A stretch of DNA of 64,000 nt from an uncultured Flavobacterium sp. Its GTDB lineage: Bacteria; Bacteroidota; Bacteroidia; Flavobacteriales; Flavobacteriaceae. Numbering within the stretch: position 1 is the stretch's first letter; each line of letters begins with the position of its first letter. The notes under the pieces are model-generated. The model saw only the letters and a program-made list of their open reading frames with translations, made no database searches and was not told where the DNA came from. The position numbers were made by a program, and so were the translations under genes. This document shows, in pieces, positions 1-8,934 of this stretch. The DNA is taken from the NCBI RefSeq assembly GCF_943913405.1, contig NZ_CALTYA010000012.1, positions 28,579-92,578 of the forward strand. The letters are read 5' to 3'.

Positions 1-956
1 CGATTCATTACTATGATAATGAGCCAGATTATTTATTAGATTTGGCAGAAGGAGTTACAACAGCTAACACAAGAGCAATTCCTGATATCACAAATTATAT
101 TACTAGTACAAAAGATATTATTGCTTTAGTGATTAATAGGACTTCAACGACAGGTTGTCCTGCAAGAGTTGATTTTACTCTTACAGTTAACAAATTGCCT
201 AAAGTATCATTACAAGACGGTTTCTTCTGTTTTGATCCAATCACTAATTTGCCATTAAATACTTTTGCATTAACAGCAACTGTTGATCCTGCTGCAGGAA
301 ACTATACTTTTGAATGGACAAAAGACGGTTCGCCTTATCCAGTAACTGATAATACTACAAATGTTATTAATGTTGACCAAGCGGGTATTTATAGTGTAGT
401 TGTTACAGATGTTACCACTGGTTGTGTGTCTGTAAAATCTGATGATGTTACGGTTTCTCCAACTTCAACAGCTATTGCAACTGCAAGTGTGACTGGATAC
501 TTTACTGATAATGCTACAATCACAGTAATTGTTGATGCAGCAAGTTTAGGAGATTATGAATTTAAACTTGATGAAGGCCAATGGCAAGACAGCAATGTGT
601 TCTCGCCTGTTGCTACTGGAGATCACTTAGTACAAATTCGCGATAAAAATGCTGGAGGTTGTGACGAGTTTATTCCATTGACTGTTACAGTAATCAACTA
701 TCCTAAATTCTTCACGCCAAATGGTGATGGAATCCACGACAAATGGACAATTCTAGGACTAGGAGACGAAGCAAGAATTTATATCTTTGACCGTTATGGT
801 AAATTAGTAAAACAAATCAGCTCTGATGAAAATGGAGGCTGGGATGGAACAATGAACGGTCAGATGCTACCATCTACTGATTACTGGTTCAAAGTAGAAT
901 ATCTTGAGAATGACGTAATGAAAGAATTCAGAGCGCATTTCTCTCTGAAACGATAA
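1..956 (+). CDS. T9SS type B sorting domain surface protein (3' part)
   Basis: The reading frame is already open at the first bases of the window, so the gene begins upstream and only about 317 C-terminal residues are seen. The visible part resembles Ig/PKD-like surface modules with paired cysteines (for example around TGCVSVKSDDV). It ends in a type-B gliding-motility sorting domain: FFTPNGDGIHDKW, then IYIFDRYGKLVKQ, then GGWDGTMNGQ and a final SLKR. In Bacteroidota this C-terminal domain directs Sec-exported proteins through the type IX secretion system to the cell surface or medium. The family is often very large and adhesin-like. The specific ligand cannot be told from this fragment. Confidence 0.9.
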   Translation, partial: IHYYDNEPDYLLDLAEGVTTANTRAIPDITNYITSTKDIIALVINRTSTTGCPARVDFTLTVNKLPKVSLQDGFFCFDPITNLPLNTFALTATVDPAAGNYTFEWTKDGSPYPVTDNTTNVINVDQAGIYSVVVTDVTTGCVSVKSDDVTVSPTSTAIATASVTGYFTDNATITVIVDAASLGDYEFKLDEGQWQDSNVFSPVATGDHLVQIRDKNAGGCDEFIPLTVTVINYPKFFTPNGDGIHDKWTILGLGDEARIYIFDRYGKLVKQISSDENGGWDGTMNGQMLPSTDYWFKVEYLENDVMKEFRAHFSLKR

Positions 957-975
957 TACAATTAGAATTTGATTA

Positions 976-1010
976 AAAAAAGGCTTCCCAATTTGGAAGC
1001 CTTTTTTATT
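976..1010 (+). terminator. Intrinsic terminator of the T9SS protein gene
   Basis: An eight-base-pair stem (AGGCTTCC with GGAAGCCT, loop CAATTT) is followed by a T run, about 25 bases after the stop codon. Confidence 0.8.
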
Positions 1011-1044
1011 TTTATTATGTATGAAATGAATTAAATATAGACAT

Positions 1045-1075
1045 AAAAAAAGCCTCAATTAAGAGGCTTTTTAAT
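1045..1075 (-). terminator. Intrinsic terminator of the aminotransferase gene
   Basis: The stem AGCCTC/GAGGCT is flanked by A and T runs. It lies between the convergent T9SS and aminotransferase genes, just after the aminotransferase stop. Confidence 0.7.
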
Positions 1076-1089
1076 TTTATAAATCTTTC

Positions 1090-2280
1090 TTATTTATTGT
1101 AAACTTTCAATGCTTCACCAAGAATTTCTACAGATTTAATCAAGTCTTCCTTTTTCAAAACATAAGCAATTCTTACTTCGTCAAGACCAACACCAGGCGT
1201 AGAATAAAATCCAGCAGCAGGAGCAACCATAACAGTTTCTCCATTGAAATCATATGATTCTAAAAGCCATTGCGCAAAGTCATCAGCACTCTTCACTGGA
1301 AGCTTCGCAATGCAATAAAAAGCACCTTTTGGAGTCGCTACTTTTACACCTTCAATTTTCTGCAATTCATTAATCAAAGTGTCACGGCGGTCTTTATATT
1401 CTGTAATGACTTCGTCAAAATAACTTTGTGGCGTTTCAAGCGCAGCTTCACTGGCAATTTGTGCAAAAGTCGGCGGACTCAATCTTGCCTGAGCAAATTT
1501 CATAGCTGCAGCCATTACTTGTTTGTTTTTTGAAACAATGCATCCAATTCTTGCGCCACACATGCTATAGCGTTTTGAAACCGAATCAATCATTATAGCA
1601 TTTTCTTCCAAGCCAGGAACATTCATGATTGAGAAATGTTCTTGTCCGTCATATATAAATTCTCTATAAACTTCATCCGCAATTAAAAACAAGTCATGCT
1701 TTTTTACGATTTCAGCCAGCTGCAGAATTTCTTCTTTAGAATATAAATAACCAGTCGGATTTCCAGGATTGCAAATTAAAATCGCCTTTGTTTTTGGCGT
1801 AATCAATTTTTCAAATGCCGAAATAGGAGGTAAGGCAAAACCTTCGTCAATAGTAGAAATTACCGGAACAACATTTACACCTGAAGCTGTTGAAAATCCA
1901 TTGTAATTGGCATAAAAAGGTTCAGGGATAATTATTTCGTCACCTTGGTCCATAGTTGTTCCCATGGCAAAAAGCAAGGCTTCTGAACCGCCAGTGGTAA
2001 TGATAATATCAGCTACGTCAATCGGTAATCCCTGATTTTTGTAATATTGAGAAAGCTTGTTTCTGTAGCTCTCAAATCCTGCAGAATGGCTGTATTCCAA
2101 AACGGTGATATCAGCATTTTTTACAGCATTTAAAGCTACTTCAGGAGTTTTGATATCTGGCTGGCCGATATTCAAGTGATACACTTTATGTCCTTTTTTC
2201 TTAGCGATTTCTGAATAAGGAACTAACTTTCTTATTGGGGACTCCGGCATTTGCTGGCCCTTGTTCGATATTTTAGGCAT
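1090..2280 (-). CDS. PLP-dependent class I/II aminotransferase
   Basis: This 396-residue fold-type I aminotransferase resembles aspartate aminotransferase. It carries the substrate-arm segment VYHLNIGQPDIKTP, the NPGNPTGYLY motif that contacts PLP, the DEVYREF stretch and the SVSKRYSMCGARIG segment whose lysine forms the Schiff base. It transfers amino groups between an amino acid and a 2-oxoacid in the cytoplasm. The start is placed at MPKISNKGQ; an in-frame Met seven codons upstream is possible. It is a single-gene unit with its own terminator. The exact amino acid specificity (Asp, Tyr/Phe or other) cannot be read from the sequence. Confidence 0.9.
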   Translation of the reverse strand: MPKISNKGQQMPESPIRKLVPYSEIAKKKGHKVYHLNIGQPDIKTPEVALNAVKNADITVLEYSHSAGFESYRNKLSQYYKNQGLPIDVADIIITTGGSEALLFAMGTTMDQGDEIIIPEPFYANYNGFSTASGVNVVPVISTIDEGFALPPISAFEKLITPKTKAILICNPGNPTGYLYSKEEILQLAEIVKKHDLFLIADEVYREFIYDGQEHFSIMNVPGLEENAIMIDSVSKRYSMCGARIGCIVSKNKQVMAAAMKFAQARLSPPTFAQIASEAALETPQSYFDEVITEYKDRRDTLINELQKIEGVKVATPKGAFYCIAKLPVKSADDFAQWLLESYDFNGETVMVAPAAGFYSTPGVGLDEVRIAYVLKKEDLIKSVEILGEALKVYNK

Positions 2281-2411
2281 GGTATTGAATTTTGATTGCA
2301 AATTTGCGACTTTTTTTTAAGAAATTCATAAAATATCCGCATTGAAATTCGTGATGTGATAGTAAATGTTCGTTAAAAGTTGTTATATTTATTTTTATAA
2401 ATAAGAAGAAT

Positions 2412-3716
2412 ATGAAAATCATAATTTCTCTGTTTTTATCCCTCCTATTTCCACTTTCAGCTTTTGCTCAAGACGGTTTTTTGTGGAATTCCAATAAAAA
2501 TAAAATTGAGATTCCTTTTCAATATGTTTTTAATCTGATCATTATTCCCGTTGAAGTTAATAACGTCAAGCTGAATTTGTTGTTAGATTCAGGATCTGAA
2601 CAAACAATTATTTTTAGCCTTCCAGAAAATGATACCATACAATTTAAAGACACGAAAAGAATTTTTGCCAGAGGATTAGGGCTTGATGATTCCATGGAAG
2701 GCTTGGTTTCTAATGGCAATAAAGCCAAAATTGACGGATATGTAAATTCCAATTTCAAGCTATTGATCATCCTTAACCAGGATATAAATTTCTCTTCCAG
2801 ATTGGGAATTCCAGTTCACGGAATTTTGGGCTATTCCTTTTTCCTAAATAATATAATAGAAATAAATTACGAAAAGAAAAAAGTAATCATCTATCGTGAC
2901 AGAAAAATTCTAGATAAAAAAAAGATGAAGGCTTATGAAAAAATTCCTCTAAAAGTAGTTGGAAACCGTCCTTACATTGATGTCGAAACACAAATCGGGA
3001 AAGATACGCTCGATTTAGACTTATTAGTAGATGTGGGCTTGAGCGACGGACTTTGGCTTTTTGAAAATGACAAGATAAGATGCCAAGATGCTTTTTTCGA
3101 TGCAACGCTCGGAATTGGTTTTAGTGGTGAAATTAAAGGTAAAAAATCAAGGGTAGATGCCATCGAATTTGCTGGTTTTTCTTTGAAAAAGCCATTAGTT
3201 GCCTATCCTTATTCGGCTTATTTACAAAAACTAAATTTTCATGACAAGCGAAATGGTTCCATAGGAAACGAAGTCTTGCATAGATTTAATTTAATTTTTG
3301 ACAATCCCGGAAAGCAGATTTTATTAAAGAAGAATTCAAAATTTTCTGAAGAATTTAATTATAACATGAGCGGTCTTACCGTCGAGCACAACGGAATAGA
3401 ATATGTTCCCGAATTGGTCAGATTGGCAACATCAAATACGACCTATTCTTATAATACCGGCGGAAATTTTAAATATAATTTCGTGCTGAAACCGCTGTTT
3501 GAAGTTGCAACTGTCAATGAAAATTCGCCAGCGGGTTTGGCAGGAATTCTTCCGCAAGATAAAATTATCAGAATAAATAGAAAAAAAGCGCACGATTATA
3601 CGCTACAAAACATCAATGATCTCTTGCAATCTGAAGAAGGAAAATGGATTTACATCGATGTTGAAAGAAACGGAAAAAGAATTGCCTTCAAATTCCAATT
3701 AAAGAAAATCCTATAA
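2412..3716 (+). CDS. Exported retropepsin-like aspartyl protease with C-terminal PDZ domain
   Basis: The 434-residue protein begins with a Sec signal peptide (hydrophobic stretch ending SAFAQDG). The first half contains LLLDSGSEQT, a retropepsin-type catalytic D-S-G motif. A second related segment, LLVDVGLSDG, replaces the usual D-T/S-G with D-V-G. The C-terminal 80 or so residues form a PDZ-like module (NENSPAGLAGILPQDKIIRIN). The combination is common in Bacteroidota and is thought to act in the periplasm, but substrates are unknown. It stands alone, with a bidirectional hairpin right after its stop. The degenerate second catalytic segment leaves activity uncertain. Confidence 0.82.
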   Translation: MKIIISLFLSLLFPLSAFAQDGFLWNSNKNKIEIPFQYVFNLIIIPVEVNNVKLNLLLDSGSEQTIIFSLPENDTIQFKDTKRIFARGLGLDDSMEGLVSNGNKAKIDGYVNSNFKLLIILNQDINFSSRLGIPVHGILGYSFFLNNIIEINYEKKKVIIYRDRKILDKKKMKAYEKIPLKVVGNRPYIDVETQIGKDTLDLDLLVDVGLSDGLWLFENDKIRCQDAFFDATLGIGFSGEIKGKKSRVDAIEFAGFSLKKPLVAYPYSAYLQKLNFHDKRNGSIGNEVLHRFNLIFDNPGKQILLKKNSKFSEEFNYNMSGLTVEHNGIEYVPELVRLATSNTTYSYNTGGNFKYNFVLKPLFEVATVNENSPAGLAGILPQDKIIRINRKKAHDYTLQNINDLLQSEEGKWIYIDVERNGKRIAFKFQLKKIL

Positions 3717-3720
3717 AAAA

Positions 3721-3743
3721 AATGTCCGCATTTAGCGGACATT
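3721..3743. terminator. Bidirectional terminator between convergent genes
   Basis: The perfect stem AATGTCCGC/GCGGACATT lies between the protease and the DUF1573 gene. A-rich and T-rich flanks allow it to serve both strands. Confidence 0.75.
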
Positions 3744-3747
3744 AAAT

Positions 3748-4179
3748 TTATGAATTTGGCAATGTTTTCTTCTTTTCAAGAGGATTAACTTCCTCTTTTA
3801 CAACAACATTTCCACTGATTCTCAAAAGAATAATGCCTTCTTGTTTGTTGGTAGCATTTGAAGTTACCGTGATAGTTTTGCTGATCGGTCCAGGATTCAT
3901 ATTGTATTGAACCTCAATTTTTCCAGTTTTTCCAGGCAAAATCGGCTCCGTTGGCTTTGACGGAACCGTACAGCCACATGACGATTTCACGTCGTTGATC
4001 ACCAATTCTGCATCGCCCGTATTTGTAAATTCAAAAACTCTCAAGCCCGAATCATCTCCTTTCGACACAGTTCCATAATCAATAGTTTCGGCTTTGAATT
4101 CAATTTTTGGTCCAGTTTGAGCCATCGCTGAAGCGCTCATCATCACTATTGCAAATAAACCTAGTAGTTTTTTCATCAT
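3748..4179 (-). CDS. DUF1573 exported protein
   Basis: This 143-residue protein has a signal peptide (MMKKLLGLFAIVMMSASAMAQ) and then a single Ig-like DUF1573 domain. The typical hallmarks are seen: DYGTVSKGDD, FEFTNTGDAELVI and the cysteine-containing SSCGCTVP. The tail is rich in lysine and glutamate. DUF1573 proteins are very frequent in Bacteroidota and are predicted to be periplasmic or surface located; their role is unknown. The gene is preceded on its own strand by a structured element near 4269-4433, which could be part of its leader. Confidence 0.85.
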   Translation of the reverse strand: MMKKLLGLFAIVMMSASAMAQTGPKIEFKAETIDYGTVSKGDDSGLRVFEFTNTGDAELVINDVKSSCGCTVPSKPTEPILPGKTGKIEVQYNMNPGPISKTITVTSNATNKQEGIILLRISGNVVVKEEVNPLEKKKTLPNS

Positions 4180-4268
4180 AAAAAAATTTAATTATTACCG
4201 TAAAAATAAATAGTTTTAGCCAAAGTGCAAATTATTAAACCTTAATTTTTTATACTGCACAGACTTAA

Positions 4269-4433
4269 TTACTTTTGTGCTTCGATAGTTACAAAGTCCT
4301 TGCCAAGATTATTTCGAGGTTTTGGAGCGAATGGTCGGGCAATTTCAGCCATCCATTTTCCCGCTGGATGCACTATCTTTCGTGGCGAACACCGCCACAA
4401 AAGGATAGTCGCAACCATCGGGGCTAGGGGAGA
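4269..4433 (-). other. Structured intergenic element containing a 49-codon ORF
   Basis: This 328-base gap between DUF1573 and valS has no ordinary gene but is not plain AT-rich spacer. On the minus strand it begins with CTAGCCCCGATGG and then carries a compound hairpin (ACTATC...GATAGT enclosing GTGGCG...CGCCAC, 4372-4409 in plus orientation) and a second hairpin CATCCA/TGGATG (4350-4370). A minus-strand ATG at 4418 opens 49 codons ending FVTIEAQK at 4269. It resembles recurrent flavobacterial intergenic sequences beginning AGCCCCGAT, but I cannot name a family with certainty. It may be a structured RNA, a repeat, or a small gene. Confidence 0.4.
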
Positions 4434-4508
4434 AACCATTTGAATTTTTGTTAACTGCTGAATCAGTGACGCAATAGCAATCTAAGAAAAAACGAACACC
4501 AAAGAAAT

Positions 4509-7142
4509 ATGACAATTCCAGCACAATTCGATGCCAAAGCAGTAGAGCAAAAATGGTATGACTACTGGATGAAAAACAATTATTTTCATTCAGAACCTGA
4601 CCACAGAACACCTTATACCATCACGATTCCGCCACCAAACGTGACCGGAGTCTTGCATATGGGACACATGCTGAACAACACGATTCAAGACGTCTTGATT
4701 CGCCGTGCGCGTTTGAAAGGTTTCAATGCTTGCTGGGTTCCAGGAACAGATCACGCATCAATTGCGACAGAAGCAAAAGTGGTAGCAAAACTAAAATCCG
4801 AAGGAATCAATAAAAATGATTTGTCGCGTGAAGAGTTTTTAACACACGCATGGGATTGGACACATAAATACGGTGGCGTAATACTTGACCAGTTAAAAAA
4901 GCTCGGAGCTTCTTGCGATTGGGAAAGAACAAAATTCACAATGGACCCAGATATGTCGGCTTCAGTAATCAAATCTTTTGTTGATTTATACAACAAAGGG
5001 ATGATTTACCGCGGTTACAGAATGGTCAACTGGGATCCGGAAGCAAAAACTACTTTGTCTGACGAAGAAGTAATCTTTGAAGAAAGACAAGGGAAATTAT
5101 ACTTTTTAAAATACCAAATCGAGGGGAGTTCAGATTTCTTGACGGTTGCAACAACTCGTCCGGAAACTATTTTTGGAGATACTGCAATTTGTATCAACCC
5201 AAATGACGAACGTTTCACGCATTTGAAAGGCAAAAAAGCCATCGTTCCAATTGCAGGAAGAGTTATTCCTATCATTGAAGATGAATACGTTGATATAGAA
5301 TTTGGAACTGGTTGCTTGAAAGTAACTCCGGCGCACGATATGAACGATAAAACTTTAGGAGACAAGCACAATCTTGAAGTAATCGATATTTTCAACGAAG
5401 ACGCAAGCCTGAATTCTTTCGGATTGCATTATCAAGGAAAAGACCGTTTTGTGGTTCGTGAAGAAATCGCAAAAGAATTAGAACAAAACGGAAGCTTGGC
5501 CAAAACCGAAACGCATCTTAATAAAGTAGGAACTTCGGAAAGAACAAAAGCAGTTATCGAACCGCGTTTGTCTGACCAATGGTTCCTGAAAATGGAGGAA
5601 TTGGTAAAACCAGCTATCAAAGCAGTTTTGGAAACTGAGGAAATTAAATTATATCCAAAGCGTTTCGATAATACCTATCGTCATTGGCTAGAAAACATCC
5701 GCGACTGGAATATTTCACGCCAGCTTTGGTGGGGACAACAAATTCCTGCTTATTTCTATGGCGACGGAAAAGAAGATTTTGTAGTTGCAGAAACTAAAGA
5801 AGAAGCTGTAATCCTTGCTCAAAAAGTGACAGGAAAAACAGATTTGAAGTTTGAAGATTTGCGTCAAGATGTTGACGCTTTAGATACTTGGTTTTCAGCT
5901 TGGCTTTGGCCAATGTCAGTTTTTGACGGAGTTGTGAATCCTGATAATCAAGATTTTAAATATTATTATCCTACAAATGACTTGGTTACAGGTCCGGATA
6001 TTTTGTTTTTCTGGGTGGCGAGAATGATTATTGCAGGTTATGAATATGCAGGAGAAAAACCATTTACAAATGTGTATTTGACTGGATTGGTTCGTGACAA
6101 GCAAAGAAGAAAAATGTCAAAATCACTAGGGAATTCTCCGGATCCGTTAGATTTGATTGAGAAATTCAGTGCTGACGGAGTTCGTGTAGGCTTGCTTTTA
6201 AGCGCTTCCGCAGGAAACGACATTATGTTCGATGAAGAACTTTGCAATCAAGGAAAAGCGTTTACGAATAAAATTTGGAACGCTTTCCGATTGATAAAAG
6301 GCTGGGAAATAAGCGATTCGATCGAACAGCCTGAATCTTCAAAAGTGGCAATTGAATGGTATGAGGCAAAACTGCAACAAACGTTAGCCGAAATTGAAGA
6401 CAATTTTGAAAAATACAGAATTTCAGATGCTTTGATGGCAATTTACAAATTAGTTTGGGATGATTTCTGTTCTTGGTTCCTTGAAATGATCAAGCCAGCT
6501 TACCAAGCGCCAATCGACAGAAAAACGTTCGACAAAGCGATTGAAATGTTAGAAAGCAACTTGAAATTGTTGCATCCGTTTATGCCTTTCTTGACCGAAG
6601 AAATTTGGCAGATTATAGCAGAGAGAACTCAAGAAGAAGCTTTGATTGTTTCCACTTGGCCAGAATTAAAACCTTTTGATTCTAAATTGATTGCTGATTT
6701 TGATTTTGCTTCGGAAGTAATTTCTGGAATCAGAACGATTAGAAAAGACAAGAACATTCCGTTTAAGGATGCGATTGAATTGAAAGCAATAAATAATGAC
6801 AATGTGTCGACTTATTTTGATGCTATAATTACGAAATTAGGAAATATCAGTTCTTTAGAATATGTTTCTGAAGCTGTAAACGGTGCTTTGACTTTCCGTG
6901 CAAAATCTAATGAATATTTTGTACCAATCAGTGGCGCAATCAATGTTGAAGAGGAAATTACGAAGCTTACAGAAGAATTAAAATACAACCAAGGTTTCCT
7001 AAAATCGGTTCAAGCAAAATTATCGAACGAGAAATTTGTAAATAATGCTCCTGAAAAAGTATTGGAAATTGAAAGAAAAAAAGAAGCAGATGCTTTGTCA
7101 AAAATCGCAATGATTGAGCAAAGTTTGGCTAGTTTGAAATAA
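4509..7142 (+). CDS. valS: Valyl-tRNA synthetase
   Basis: This class I aminoacyl-tRNA synthetase of 877 residues charges tRNA-Val. The HIGH motif appears as HMGH at residues 50-53 (in PPNVTGVLHMGHML), and KMSKS is at about 534-538 followed by LGNSPDP. Between them is the CP1 editing domain with the TTRPETIFGD signature. The C-terminal anticodon-binding domain is followed by a coiled-coil arm (residues about 810-877, rich in E, K and L), as expected for ValRS. It is monocistronic, with a strong hairpin after the stop. Confidence 0.98.
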   Translation: MTIPAQFDAKAVEQKWYDYWMKNNYFHSEPDHRTPYTITIPPPNVTGVLHMGHMLNNTIQDVLIRRARLKGFNACWVPGTDHASIATEAKVVAKLKSEGINKNDLSREEFLTHAWDWTHKYGGVILDQLKKLGASCDWERTKFTMDPDMSASVIKSFVDLYNKGMIYRGYRMVNWDPEAKTTLSDEEVIFEERQGKLYFLKYQIEGSSDFLTVATTRPETIFGDTAICINPNDERFTHLKGKKAIVPIAGRVIPIIEDEYVDIEFGTGCLKVTPAHDMNDKTLGDKHNLEVIDIFNEDASLNSFGLHYQGKDRFVVREEIAKELEQNGSLAKTETHLNKVGTSERTKAVIEPRLSDQWFLKMEELVKPAIKAVLETEEIKLYPKRFDNTYRHWLENIRDWNISRQLWWGQQIPAYFYGDGKEDFVVAETKEEAVILAQKVTGKTDLKFEDLRQDVDALDTWFSAWLWPMSVFDGVVNPDNQDFKYYYPTNDLVTGPDILFFWVARMIIAGYEYAGEKPFTNVYLTGLVRDKQRRKMSKSLGNSPDPLDLIEKFSADGVRVGLLLSASAGNDIMFDEELCNQGKAFTNKIWNAFRLIKGWEISDSIEQPESSKVAIEWYEAKLQQTLAEIEDNFEKYRISDALMAIYKLVWDDFCSWFLEMIKPAYQAPIDRKTFDKAIEMLESNLKLLHPFMPFLTEEIWQIIAERTQEEALIVSTWPELKPFDSKLIADFDFASEVISGIRTIRKDKNIPFKDAIELKAINNDNVSTYFDAIITKLGNISSLEYVSEAVNGALTFRAKSNEYFVPISGAINVEEEITKLTEELKYNQGFLKSVQAKLSNEKFVNNAPEKVLEIERKKEADALSKIAMIEQSLASLK

Positions 7143-7163
7143 TTTCAGAAGAGTTTAGAAACA

Positions 7164-7195
7164 AAAAAGTCCCGATAAATTCGGGACTTTTTTAT
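7164..7195. terminator. Terminator after valS (and after the SOD gene on the other strand)
   Basis: AAAGTCCCGA pairs with TCGGGACTTT across a five-base loop, with a T run on one side and an A run on the other. It sits between convergent valS and superoxide dismutase. Confidence 0.85.
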
Positions 7196-7211
7196 ATATT
7201 CTATTTTTCGA

Positions 7212-8000
7212 TTATACTTTCGCAACCGGAGTTTTTGCTGTTTCATATTTCTTAGCAACAACATCCCAATTGATTAGATTAAAGAAAGCGGTAATATAAT
7301 CTGGACGTTTGTTTTGGTATTTCAAATAATAAGCGTGTTCCCAAACATCTAATCCTAAAATTGGAGTTCCAGAAACAGATTGGTTTGGCATCAACGGATT
7401 ATCTTGGTTTGCAGTACTTCCTACAACCAATTTGCCTGATTTATCTAAAACCAGCCAAGCCCATCCTGAGCCAAATTGTTTTGTAGCCGCTTCAGTCAAT
7501 TGCGTTTTGAAAGTCTCAAAAGAACCAAAATCCTTTTTGATAGCTTCAGCTAAAGCTCCTGTTGGTTCACCGCCTTTGTTAGCGCCCATGATTTCCCAGT
7601 AAAGATTGTGATTGAAATAACCGCCAGCATTATTTCTTACGACCTTGTTTTCAAGATCTAATTTTGCTAGGATTTCTTCAATAGTTTGTTTTTCTAAAGC
7701 TGTTCCAGCGATTGCTTTATTCAAATTATTCACATAACCAACATGGTGTTTTGAATAATGAATTTCAACAGTTTTAGCATCAATATACGGTTCCAAAGCA
7801 TTGTAAGCATAAGGAAGTTTCATCATCTTAAAAGTTCCCGGATCAGCGGCAACATCTTCTGGATTACCAACTGCAGTCGCTTTTTCTTCAGTATTTTCAG
7901 GAAGAGGAACTTGTACTTCTTCTAATTTTTTTTCTTTGTTGCAAGATTGCAACGCAAGAACTAATACTAAGCTAGAAAGTAATAATTTGGTCTTTTTCAT
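7212..8000 (-). CDS. Lipoprotein Fe/Mn superoxide dismutase
   Basis: Residues 1-20 form a lipoprotein signal (MKKTKLLLSS... ending LALQSC, lipid on Cys20). The remainder is a complete Fe/Mn-family superoxide dismutase of about 200 residues. Metal-ligand regions are visible: HYSKHHVGYVNNLN, NHNLYWEIM, the GSGWAWLVL segment, and DVWEHAYYLKYQNKRPDY with the last Asp and His ligands. It should convert superoxide to peroxide and oxygen outside the cytoplasm. It is the last gene of a tight run (5 bases after the acyl-CoA-binding protein gene). The metal, Fe or Mn, cannot be decided here. Confidence 0.92.
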   Translation of the reverse strand: MKKTKLLLSSLVLVLALQSCNKEKKLEEVQVPLPENTEEKATAVGNPEDVAADPGTFKMMKLPYAYNALEPYIDAKTVEIHYSKHHVGYVNNLNKAIAGTALEKQTIEEILAKLDLENKVVRNNAGGYFNHNLYWEIMGANKGGEPTGALAEAIKKDFGSFETFKTQLTEAATKQFGSGWAWLVLDKSGKLVVGSTANQDNPLMPNQSVSGTPILGLDVWEHAYYLKYQNKRPDYITAFFNLINWDVVAKKYETAKTPVAKV

Positions 8001-8005
8001 AGTAA

Positions 8006-8272
8006 TTATTTTTTGATCAGTGAATTAATAGTTTCGATATAAAACTGTTTTGCCTCGTCGCTTGATAAATGACTGATTTGCATCCAAGCATTGGTTTTAA
8101 AAGCATCTCTTAAATCCAAGCGTCCCATGCGATTTGCTTGTGCAGTTCCTTGGGTTGCTTGTTTGTAATAGGCATAAATACGCAACATGACGTCTTGTGG
8201 CAAAGCTTCGTTCATGTTTGAAGCCAGTTCAAAAGCTTCTTCAAATCGTGTATCTAGATCTTTTTCAGACAT
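8006..8272 (-). CDS. Acyl-CoA-binding protein (ACBP family)
   Basis: The 88-residue product matches the four-helix ACBP fold. It contains FEEAFELA, the central IYAYYKQATQGTA segment with the ligand-contacting Tyr and Lys, and the later DAFKTNAWMQI helix. ACBPs bind long-chain acyl-CoA in the cytosol. The start codon overlaps the stop of psd by one base, so it is probably translated with the phospholipid genes. This context suggests that it supplies or buffers acyl chains for membrane lipid synthesis. The family is common in eukaryotes and found in fewer bacteria. Confidence 0.88.
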   Translation of the reverse strand: MSEKDLDTRFEEAFELASNMNEALPQDVMLRIYAYYKQATQGTAQANRMGRLDLRDAFKTNAWMQISHLSSDEAKQFYIETINSLIKK

Positions 8273-8934
8273 TAATTTTTCGCTGCAATTACTGTTATTC
8301 CTCCAACTGCTTTTTGGTTCAGTTTTACGTTTACTTCAGTTCCAAGAGGAAGATATAAATCAACTCTTGATCCAAATTTGATAAAACCGGCATCTTCTCC
8401 TTGAATCACCTGCATTCCTTCTTCTGCATAATTCACAATTCTTCTAGCCAAAGCCCCCGCAATTTGACGGTATAAAATAGCTCCGAAAGTATTGTTTTCT
8501 AATACTACAGAAGTTCTCTCGTTTTCCTCACTCGCTTTTGGATGCCAAGCTACAAGATATTTTCCTGGATGGTATTTGCTGTATTTTACAACTCCATTCA
8601 TGGCATAACGCGTTACGTGAACGTTGATCGGCGACATGAAAATTGAAACCATCAATCTTTTATCTTTGAAATATTCAGGTTCAAAAACTTCTTCAATTAC
8701 AACTACTTTTCCATCAACTGGAGCAATTATTTTATTGTCATTGATGTCAGTAAATCTTCTTGGATTTCTGAAAAACTGCAACACTAATATAAGAAATAAT
8801 AGTGAAACAATCTGAACAATTTTTAAAAGCCAGAAGTTGTTCTTGATAAAAACATCTGATAATAAAACGATTGCAACAACGATTGCGCAAGTAATTAAAA
8901 TGATTTTCGCTCCTTCTTTATGAAATTTAAGCAT
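8272..8934 (-). CDS. psd: Phosphatidylserine decarboxylase, short form
   Basis: This 220-residue protein makes phosphatidylethanolamine from phosphatidylserine. Two hydrophobic N-terminal segments (residues about 10-55) anchor it to the inner membrane. The core carries APVDGKVVVIEE, the MSPINVHVTR motif and the C-terminal GFIKFGSRVDLYLP. In the short-form family the serine of the G-S in that last segment is the self-cleavage site that becomes the pyruvoyl cofactor. The start overlaps the end of cdsA by eight bases, consistent with one phospholipid-synthesis unit. Confidence 0.93.
   Translation of the reverse strand: MLKFHKEGAKIILITCAIVVAIVLLSDVFIKNNFWLLKIVQIVSLLFLILVLQFFRNPRRFTDINDNKIIAPVDGKVVVIEEVFEPEYFKDKRLMVSIFMSPINVHVTRYAMNGVVKYSKYHPGKYLVAWHPKASEENERTSVVLENNTFGAILYRQIAGALARRIVNYAEEGMQVIQGEDAGFIKFGSRVDLYLPLGTEVNVKLNQKAVGGITVIAAKN

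Noticed and set aside
4345..4611. 88-codon minus-strand frame across the valS start
   Set aside because: It overlaps the valS coding start and has no recognisable domain; the shorter 49-codon frame inside the structured element was kept as a candidate instead.
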